From Codonopsis lanceolata (Eukaryota > Streptophyta > Magnoliopsida > Asterales > Campanulaceae): DNA of 64,000 nucleotides. Each line of letters starts with the position of its first letter. Position 1 is the stretch's first letter. The stretch lies in NCBI GenBank assembly GCA_013146195.2, contig CM028379.1, positions 94,092,885 to 94,156,884 of the forward strand. The letters are read 5' to 3'. The notes below the pieces were generated by a model. It searched no databases, had not been told where the DNA came from, and saw only the letters and a program-made list of their open reading frames with translations. Positions 56,216-64,000 of the stretch are shown here, piece by piece. The position numbers and the translations under genes were made by a program.

Positions 56216-58340
56216 AGAGAGACGACTAGGAATTGTTTAGTATCCAAACCAGATACTCAACCCACTAAACTCTAATTTAGATTTGGTTTGATATGTTTGA
56301 TACTCCGTCCGTTCACTGATAGATCCTCCGTCGACAGTTGTTGCTGGTCTTACTGTCACCATTGACCATTCAGGATGCTTTCACTTCTTTCTTCACATCC
56401 TATTTATTTACATTTTCTTTGTATTTTGTAGGACCAAACAGAGGACAAAGGTAGAGAATTGCTGGGAGGCCCATCATGGTCAGGCCTACATCAAATTCTT
56501 AAAACAAGTTTTGCAATGCTTTCATTATGGTATGGCCATTGGTCCAAATTAAAAACTGGTAATAAAATATATCTTGGGCTTTCTGCAGTTGAAGCAGGCT
56601 TTACAGTTCATTTAACTGATTTAAATACAAAAAAATTATTGGAGAAATTTGGGCATGTCCAATTAAATCATTTTACACCCTATATTTTTTTCTAATCAAA
56701 AGTACGTTATGTATCCCAATGTATAAAATAAGACACTTTCAAACATCGTAATGTACAATTGATACATCGTGATACATGATTTGTACATTACGATGCATGA
56801 AGTGTTTTTTTTTTCAATTACAAAAAAATATAAGAATCTAAAGCGATTGAAACTTTAGAAATTGAACTGGCCCACAATTTTTTTCAAAAAAGAAATATAA
56901 AGAAAATGTGCCATGCTAGGTTTTTTAATTAAAAAAATAACGAATATGAATTAAATCAAACATAGTTATACAAATTCGGCCTTATAAAGCAAAGGTGGTA
57001 CAAACCATTATTTGAATAGGTTAAGAAATTATATTCGATGGGTAACGGCAAAGGACCTTTTATAGTAAGAGTTGAGGGAAGAGCATGGGTGCAAGGGTGT
57101 TGGGTGTTCAAGAAAGAATCTAACCTTCTTTAGTGGGAAATAAGGGCCTTTTATAGTAAGAGTTGTAAGCAATAAGGCCAGAGCCCGACATTATCAGCAT
57201 TAAAGGTGATGGGACATTTATTCGTTGAAGCTTTTCCAGCGTGTATCAGAAAAGGCATTTTAGCATTAATGGTGATTTTCAGGGACACGGCAGTCTGATT
57301 TTATCGATTGTCAGATAAATGAGTTTTTCATTAATGACGATAGGATTGCTCATGTGAGGATCTCTTTATAGCTCCAACCTTTGGGGACCTTCCCTAGTTC
57401 ATGGGCAGCGACCATTGTGTCAGACATCTAACTGTTGCGGTCATGCCCCAACCATGCTTGACTATTTGGCAAGCTTTCAAGAACCAATGGAGCCAACCCC
57501 GCCCCTACCCCGAGAACCAGGGCTAGTGGGCATCTACGGCGTCACTCATGTCTGACCATATTTTACCAAACTAGCGAGCTTCGAGACCAATTGAGACAAC
57601 TTGCTAACCTACCCGAGAACCAAGCTAGCGGGCATCTATAATGTCTTGAGGAAAATACCAAGCTGGCCACATGTACGGAGTACCCTTGCCGCAGCCTACG
57701 TGGTGGCCATGGGAGACCTCCTAAATTCAGTCCCTTCAAGTAGAGGAGATTGTAATATCCCCAATTTAGGTCGGTTATATGCTATAAGTAATCATCCAAT
57801 CATCCGGTACCATTTGGCATAAACATTATCCAAGCACTTTTGAATAGGCACTTGTTAAGCCTAGTGGGTCTGTGTGCGTGAGTTAAACATTAAACTCTCA
57901 AAACCTAGTGGATGAGTTGATCTCATGATGGCAAAGGCAAGACAGCCAATGGGTTGGTTGGGAGGGTTCGATTGAACTTGGAGATATGTTGATTAGAAGA
58001 ATGAATAAATGGAGCAAATAGTATAAAAGAAACATTTTCTTTAAATAATTTGATGGAAAAATGTCATACTTTTACTCTTAATAAATTCTCTAAGTGAAAT
58101 ATCGTAATAAATAAATAAAATAATAAAATATTTAATAGAAATAAATGAAAGAGATAATTGTACAATATATCACCCTATTTTTATAGATCATCCCAAAGCG
58201 GTTTTGTACTATGAGGATGCCCAACAAACAAAATTATTTCCGACATCATTATTTCCCTCTAAATATATAGTACAAAATTTTAACACAAGGAGTAAAACAA
58301 TTATACACCCCATGACCCATGGGTCACACCCATGACCCAC
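56216..58340. other. Intergenic sequence with minor repeat traces
   Basis: The plus-strand open frame at 56459-56695 has no recognised family. At 57753 'tgtaatatccccaatttagg', preceded by purine-rich 'agtagaggagat', resembles a gypsy polypurine tract and LTR start, possibly an old truncated LTR. Direct words 'ccttttatagtaagagttg' recur at about 57055 and 57145. No gene supported. Confidence 0.4.
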
Positions 58341-58344
58341 CACA

Positions 58345-58362
58345 AGAGAGAGAGAGAGAGAG
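58345..58362. repeat. (GA)n microsatellite downstream of LRR gene
   Basis: Nine GA repeats about 40 bp beyond the stop codon, in the presumed 3' untranslated region. Confidence 0.8.
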
Positions 58363-58403
58363 CGAAATTACTAATAGAGTTTTTATCATCGTTCGCTGAC
58401 TCA

Positions 58404-59669
58404 TCACGGCTGCACGGGGCCCATTACCTTACACTCCGTTAAGGTCTTCTGTGACGCACCCTCACAAAAAAAGAAAGTTTCCGGACACCGGTATAAGCAG
58501 TTATCCCCCAACTTAACCGTTACCGACCCGGGCTTCAACTGCAATAAAGGACCCGGTATAAGTCCGAACAAGTAATTCCCACCCAGCAATAGCCTTTGAA
58601 ATGGAGCCACCCCTTGACCCGGAACCACTGCCTTTATAGCGTACTGGGCCGGTATCATACCCGATAACTTGTTGTTTTCCAGAGACAGAGCCGATAGCTT
58701 TGGCATCAAACCCATGAACCCGGGTAGTAACCCGCGGAGATTGTTGTTGCTTAAGTCAACAGCTATGAGCTCCGACTTTTGACCCCAGTTGGCGGGAACT
58801 TGAACCGACCCGAATTGGTTGTACGAGAGGGTTAGTTGTTCTAGTGACGGGTGGTTGAATAGACCCGACGGGACTGACCCACTGAGTCTGTTGTGACTCA
58901 AATCGAGAACTTGTAGATAAACCGAGTTCACTAAACTCGCTGGAACATTGCCTTCTATTTGGTTGTTTCTCAGGGAGAGCTCGACTAACGAGGCGGAGAA
59001 TTTAGCCGGGAGTTCGCCGGAGAACGAATTGTCGCTGGCGTCGAGGAAGTAAAGGTTACTGAGTTGACTCAAATCAGGAAACGACCCGGTGAGTTTGTTG
59101 CCTTGTAACTCGAGCATTTTTAAATTCTTCAGACCGTTGAGGTTTAATGGTATAGCACCCTGCAGGTTGTTGTTACCGAGGTAAAGCTCTTCAAGATATG
59201 ACAGAGAACCCAATGAGTGGGGTACCGAGTCGGAGAACAAATTGCTGGACAGACCGAGTCGCTGTAACCGAATCAAGTGCGAGAACGAATCGGGAATCGG
59301 ACCGGAAAAGAAATTATTCGAGAGCTGTAAATTTTGGAGGTAAGGGAGGTTCCAGGAGGTGGAATAAAGTGGGCCCGAGTAACCGGCTTGGTCAAGGGTG
59401 AGTTCTGTAACCCGGCTAGTCTTTGAAATTACGTCGCATCGGAGGCCGCAGGTGAATTTCTCACCCGAGAGACTGTCGCAGGGGTCGACGGAGAAGTCCC
59501 AGGAGCTCAGGCATGAACCGGGAGTGATTGAATTAGGATTGAGACCGTTCTTGAACTGCTTCAACACCTTTATGTCTTGCCAATGAGTGATTGAGTCGCC
59601 ATGAAAGAAGAGCCCTGCAATTGTAATCAAAAGGAGATACGAATAAAGAGATAAAAGAAGAGTACCCAT
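58404..59669 (-). CDS. Intact secreted LRR protein (receptor-like, no kinase)
   Basis: A single-exon 421-residue protein. ATG at 59669 is followed by a signal peptide (MGTLLLSLYSYLLLITIAGL). An N-terminal LRR cap (about residues 30-80) has paired cysteines and the block SSWDFSVDPCDS, FTCGLRCD. Ten to eleven plant-type extracellular repeats (about 105-375) follow, and a C-terminal cysteine cluster (CLYRCPETFFFC). No transmembrane helix and no kinase domain, so it is probably secreted to the cell wall space or surface-associated. A conserved plant family with the same caps and length exists, related to LRR-RLPs and DRT100-type proteins. Biochemical function is unknown to me. The frame is open throughout, and base composition is clearly GC-richer than the neighbouring transposon DNA. 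The nearest upstream sequence is CT/GA-rich. Confidence 0.93.
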   Translation of the reverse strand: MGTLLLSLYSYLLLITIAGLFFHGDSITHWQDIKVLKQFKNGLNPNSITPGSCLSSWDFSVDPCDSLSGEKFTCGLRCDVISKTSRVTELTLDQAGYSGPLYSTSWNLPYLQNLQLSNNFFSGPIPDSFSHLIRLQRLGLSSNLFSDSVPHSLGSLSYLEELYLGNNNLQGAIPLNLNGLKNLKMLELQGNKLTGSFPDLSQLSNLYFLDASDNSFSGELPAKFSASLVELSLRNNQIEGNVPASLVNSVYLQVLDLSHNRLSGSVPSGLFNHPSLEQLTLSYNQFGSVQVPANWGQKSELIAVDLSNNNLRGLLPGFMGLMPKLSALSLENNKLSGMIPAQYAIKAVVPGQGVAPFQRLLLGGNYLFGLIPGPLLQLKPGSVTVKLGDNCLYRCPETFFFCEGASQKTLTECKVMGPVQP

Positions 59670-61096
59670 CTGGTTGATATGCAGTAGTTTTTGCGGGTGA
59701 TTACAATATTGATTTCGGGTTCAAGAAAGCAGGGGGAGGGAGAGGGATATCGAATTGGCTCCGTTCGTTTGGTAGTGGGTTTGGCTGAGAATAAATTCGA
59801 ATTGGATTCGAATTAGATTGAGGAGAGAGAGGAGGGGGGGTTTTAAATGTGAAATTCAACCTTTTCCTAGTGTGGGTACAAGGTGTAAGATGAAGTGCTT
59901 TTTCACGGGGCAAGCATGTCAGAAACTAATGTTGTCAGCTTTAATTTTGCTTATACTTTGATTGAATTGATTTTATATGTATGGATATCATACGTATGGG
60001 GGAGTAGAGAGAGTGTGTGTTGTGTGTGAGAGAGGTTTCAGAGTTGCATTGGCTAGGCTGGCTTTGTTGTGCCTATCTCTACTACAGTACTATTAATAAA
60101 TGCCAAGTCAGGCCCAACAACTAGAAATAATTGATCATCTGAGGGGGCCTTTTCTTTCTCTACTCTAAAGAAAAAATCTGGGCCTTTTTTTTTAAAAAAA
60201 ATAATATAATGAATCTGTTTTCCCATTTTTTTAATTTTGGGTGTTCAAAGCATCGATTGCTGGCAGAGAAGAGATATCAGATATCTAGTCTAAACGACAT
60301 CATACCTATGACCCTTTGGCCTTTATTACACATCTTTTTATTGATTAGAACTGAACATCGACTCGCTTTAATTAAGAATTAAGATGTGGGGTTGTTTAAT
60401 TCGGGCTTGCTTTAGATAAGTCTAGTGATCCAAGCCTGAGTCCAGTACGTTATATGTAGTCCACGTACTGGTTCGTTAGGTATACAACATCTTAAATCAA
60501 TAGACATACAACAAATTGACTTAAAAATTCATGTATGATATTGATGTCTAACAGTAATATGTCCACCATATCTCAAAATTTCAAACCTCCTGATATGGGA
60601 TGGCGGTATTACGATAAATATTTGATAAAATTTGCATACAACTTTGATCTAGTTACTATACTAAAATTGGTAATTATTGGTAATATCCTTATTCTTATCC
60701 TTATAATTAATAAAAAGAGGCATAATATTGTGATTAATATTATTATTCGGATAATATATATAAAGAGAAAGAAATAAAAGTAGCCTAGCAACTTTGGAGC
60801 GGACGAGGCATATGATTGCTAGCAACCTATCTATCTATCTGTTCGAATTTTGCTGAAGTTGATTGTTGAATTATCGGGCATCTTTTAGTGCCAACAAACT
60901 AATTTTACCAAACACTTGGGGGGCATATTTGTGAATGCTTTTCCCAATTCATATATAAGCAATTGGTCACATTTCTTTGAAATATGAGTTAGAAAATAAA
61001 TATTTTCATTTGTCTGTACATGATCAACACATTATTCCAGTCCCCTGTCAGCTAGCTGACTAGTCATTCAAATGCAGGGAGTATCATTTTACATTA
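59670..61096. other. LRR upstream region and intergenic DNA
   Basis: On the minus strand, the first 250 bp upstream of the LRR start are pyrimidine-rich (CT repeats at about 59730-59840), common in plant 5' leaders. Farther out is AT-rich non-coding sequence. The open frames at 60535-60790 are isoleucine-rich artefacts. Confidence 0.5.
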
Positions 61097-62381
61097 GGGC
61101 AAATCGTAAAAATGGTCCCTTAGTTATAGGCCTCTCACAGTTTTAGTCCTTTAACTTTTTTTTTCTCAAATCTAGGTCCTAGCATTAAATTTTTTCAGTG
61201 TCAGTCCTTTTAATGGATGCCGTTAACGAAATACCGTTAAGTCGCTCATGTGAAATAGTAAGGGTTAAAATGAATTTTTTTCAAACTTAACTTATATCAC
61301 AATTTTTAATCAGGTCCCTAGGGTTTAAAAAAAGACCCATAGGCCTTCCCCAAAAAAAAAAAAATAAGTCCCAAACTCCAACCCCGATAGCTCATCGGAA
61401 ACCGACGACATACTCGAAACCATCGACAAATAATCATTGAACTGCTCATCCTCCGGTACATCAACAACCTCAATATCCCACAACACCCAATTATTCTTAG
61501 ACCCCGTAAAACTATTATCACGCGTCCACAAGATATTATCCTCTACAATGGCATCGCCACAATGGCATCGCCATGTTCGCCCTCAAATACAACCCACCAA
61601 ACGCCCGGAGCTTCATCTAAAAGTCATTGTCTACCGATTGCCACTTAGTAGAGAAGTCATTAAAATTGTTGGGGTTGGTTTTGATGACTTTGTTACCGGT
61701 CATGTTGAGGAGGAAATGGGTGTTTGAGGTGGTGAGGTAACGGTCATGATAGCTCTTGAGGCAGATAACGCGTGGATTAGAATCAATTAGCTCCACGTGC
61801 CATCAAGCTTTGCAAGAAGCGACGTTGCCTTGGCTCTGATGAACGGTTAGTTGATCATCATCGGCAACTAGGTATTTGTTTAGGTGGCTTTTCAGTTTGA
61901 CGGCCTTGTCTTTCCAAGATTTCCATTAAACTTTTTATGTTTGATGATTATGGATAAAGATATAGTAAAGAAGGTGTATGGGTTTATGGGATTAATTATT
62001 GGATGAAGCGTAAGGAACAAAAGAAGCTATTTGTTTGATTGTGTCAGTCTTGAAGGAGGGAGAAATGAAAAAGAAAAAAAGAGGAAATAATAGTAGTGTT
62101 TTATCTTCTTTTTTTTTTTTTTTTTTGGGAAGAAAGCCTATGAGTCTTTTTTTTCAAACTCTAAGAACTTGATTGAAAATTGTGTTATAAGTTTTTAAAA
62201 ATTTCATTTTAACCCTTACTAAATGCACATGGACAATTTAACTATTTCATTAACAACATCCATCAAAAAGACTGACACTGAAAAAATTCAATACTCAAAA
62301 GGACCCAGATTTGAAAAAATATATATTAAGGGACTAAAACTGTGAGACCTATAGTCAAGGGACCATTTCTACTATTTGCCC
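61097..62381. mobile_element. Pack-MULE carrying a DUF569 gene fragment
   Basis: Left end GGGCAAATCGTAAAAATGGT then CCCTTAGTTATAGG. Right end reversed GGGCAAATAGTAGAAATGGT then CCCTTGACTATAGG. Terminal inverted repeats extend about 280 bp, including 'tcacagttttagtcc', 'tttttcagtgtcagtc' and 'gggttaaaatgaa'. Flanks TTTACATTA (61088-61096) and TTTAAATTA (62382-62390) form a 9-bp target duplication with 8 matches, as for Mutator elements. The interior holds no transposase. It holds a decayed host-gene fragment on the minus strand (61320-61935). Confidence 0.88.
61320..61935 (-). pseudogene. Captured DUF569 (actin cross-linking-like) gene fragment
   Basis: Minus-strand reading KAVKLKSHLNKYLVADDDQL, then KSYHDRYLTTSNTHFLLNMT and GNKVIKT, then MKLRAFGGLYLRAN, and in another frame NNWVLWDIEVVDV. 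These are consecutive signatures of the plant DUF569 domain (beta-trefoil, sometimes called actin cross-linking), whose cellular role is poorly defined. Damage: TGA at 61803-61805 and TAG at 61617-61619 in the main frame, and a frame change around 61546-61573, where a 14-bp word (caatggcatcgcca) is duplicated. No start codon in frame. It lies wholly between the inverted repeats of the MULE. Confidence 0.85.
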
Positions 62382-62390
62382 TTTAAATTA

Positions 62391-64000
62391 TTCTAAGTAA
62401 GCCTAAAGTAATTGCATTAAGTGACACATGTGGTTTATCCCGTCCCGACCTTAAACATCTCCAAACCACTGTACGTGGACGTTCAAGTTGCTTTAGCAAC
62501 AAATACGGGAATGAGGGTCCTCACTCCTTAGGTCCTCTATCTTTAACCCTGTGGCATATGGCGAAGATAAAAGTGAGATTCAAATCTTTATTTCATCCTC
62601 CGTCACTCATCATGTGTCATCATATCTTAACTCTACATGTGTAGAAAAGATTTAATAGGGCATAGCATGTGACAAAAGGGGAGATAAAAAATTTCAAACC
62701 GATGAAGGTGGATTATGAAGTTAAATAATATGACAGACTTAACTAATATGACGGCTTGAAATCTTCTATCATACCCTCCACCGCACTCCCACTCACTATT
62801 TCATTGAATGTTAGCTGTACATTTGTCATTGTAAAAAGAAAATTAAATTGGGTAAAATAATAAAGACGTGTAGGCTAAACAGAAAATGTGACAGTGAATG
62901 AGATATAAGATTTGAATCGTTCTCTTGACATGCAAGCGAGTGGGCAATGATTGATTACCCACATAAGCAACAACAATCTCTTTTGGAACTTAAAAACGGA
63001 GCATGTACGGCCAAATAAAAGAGTAAAAGATACCTATAATGCACAAAAACGGTAAATGCATCTTTGTCAGTGGTGGAATTAGACTATTTATATAACTTTT
63101 CCTGGGAGTGGTGATTAACACCAGTAACTAGGACGCTAGACAAAAGAAATCTTTTGTAAGAGATGCCTGTACGAAGTGGAGGTAACCGAGGCAGACTGTA
63201 AAGCCACTTATTAAAGGGCAATCCTATCTTCAACTCATAACTTAATTTACTCAAATAAGATCCGGGTCGGACAAGCCCCACACCACCGTATAAATTTGCA
63301 AAAGGGCCTGACAACGTTTTTCTCAACATATGGGGGGAAAAGAAGCAACAGAACAATTAAGAGCAAATGGGTAAATAGAACAACATAGGAATTGTACCTT
63401 TGATAATCAGACATCATCCAAACTCACCTATCAGTTTTTCTTTATAATTTTGTTAGTCTTGGATCGTTTGCATGATTTTTTCAGTAGAGATTTTATCAAT
63501 TACTCCAGCTTCTTAACATACTTCATTACGACTCATTTTGACACTATTACATGCCCCACCCACAAGCAGAAAAAAAAAATCCTAAGTGACAAACAGTGTA
63601 TGTGTGTGTGCGCGAGTGAGTGAGTGGGTGAGTGCAAATTCTACCTCCCGAGACTGAATAATGAAGCAATCATGAACTTATCTACACATTCTATTTTACA
63701 AGTATCATATATAGATGTTGCTTACATTATAAGATATATAATTTATAGAACCCACTGATTACTTTACCAAAACAATCTAGATAGCAGAAGTAAAACGCCA
63801 TCCATCCACTCATGGTTCTCCCTCAGGTGACCATTCAAAGTTGCTACTCTTACCTTGGCTTTGCTTGATAAGGTTATCCAGGTACCATCTCAAATACTTG
63901 TGGTTGATCTCAAACACGAAACTCATTCCTCTTATCTACCAATTCACCAATTGCAACAAGTTAGTTCGAAGCCCACAGTTGAAGAAATCAAAACAAGGAA
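62391..64000. other. Intergenic sequence, no gene recognised
   Basis: The longest open frame (minus, about 63084-63356, 'MLRKTLSGPFANLYGGVGLV') has some protein-like character but no family that I recognise. It could be an isolated exon. A short GT/GA tract lies at 63597-63635. Confidence 0.35.

Noticed and set aside
56459..56695. 78-codon plus-strand gene
   Set aside because: No recognisable domain. The surrounding sequence has no gene structure.
57753..57840. Gypsy LTR start
   Set aside because: 'tgtaatatcccc' after a purine-rich tract is suggestive, but only about 20 bp resemble the known LTR start and no LTR end or partner was identified.
63084..63356. 90-codon minus-strand protein gene
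   Set aside because: Protein-like composition but no family, no splice context and no neighbours to support it.

Overview
This window is AT-rich nuclear DNA from a flowering plant, most likely a eudicot. The evidence is eukaryotic tRNA genes, plant-type leucine-rich-repeat (LRR) genes, intron-bearing gene fragments, and a dense layering of plant transposons (Ty3/gypsy, Ty1/copia, Helitron, Mutator-like, hAT and Stowaway-like). I cannot name the species. By eye, well over half of the window is transposon-derived.

Layout. 1-7.6 kb: remnants of a Tat-like LTR, small inverted-repeat elements and an AT-rich MULE-like repeat family. 7.65-7.84 kb: a convergent tRNA-Pro(CGG) / tRNA-Gly(GCC) pair. 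9.14-10.45 kb: a MULE-like element. 10.48-14.57 kb: a tandem duplication of a 2-kb LTR-plus-leader unit, both copies carrying the same Stowaway-like insertion. 14.66-16.6 kb: an LRR protein gene (minus strand) whose signal-peptide exon is one base out of frame with the LRR body. 16.7-18.2 kb: a MITE cluster. 18.37-25.31 kb: a complete but pol-less Ty3/gypsy element (LTR-PBS-gag-PPT-LTR). 25.56-31.32 kb: a Helitron island, in which the first Helitron carries exons of an EBS/SHL-type BAH-domain chromatin gene. 31.5-50.3 kb: a nest of Ty1/copia pieces in both orientations, one LTR split by a coding-free LTR element (39.41-45.31 kb) with a perfect 5-bp target duplication. 50.4-50.8 kb: a plant-mobile-domain fragment. 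51.4-54.0 kb: nested inverted-repeat elements and a hAT element with a perfect 8-bp duplication. 55.5-56.2 kb: a long foldback. 58.40-59.67 kb: an intact single-exon LRR gene (minus). 61.10-62.38 kb: a Pack-MULE carrying a decayed DUF569 gene.

Function. Only the 58.4-kb LRR gene and the two tRNAs look fully intact. The 14.7-kb LRR gene is intact apart from the single frameshift. Both LRR products would be secreted or cell-surface proteins without a kinase. I see no operon-like or multi-gene system. The most notable content is two independent captures of host gene fragments (Helitron and MULE), two non-autonomous LTR elements with resolvable boundaries, and clear insertion order. I found no evidence of a new biological system and do not claim one. 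All similarity statements rest on reading the sequence and on memory of families, not on database searches.
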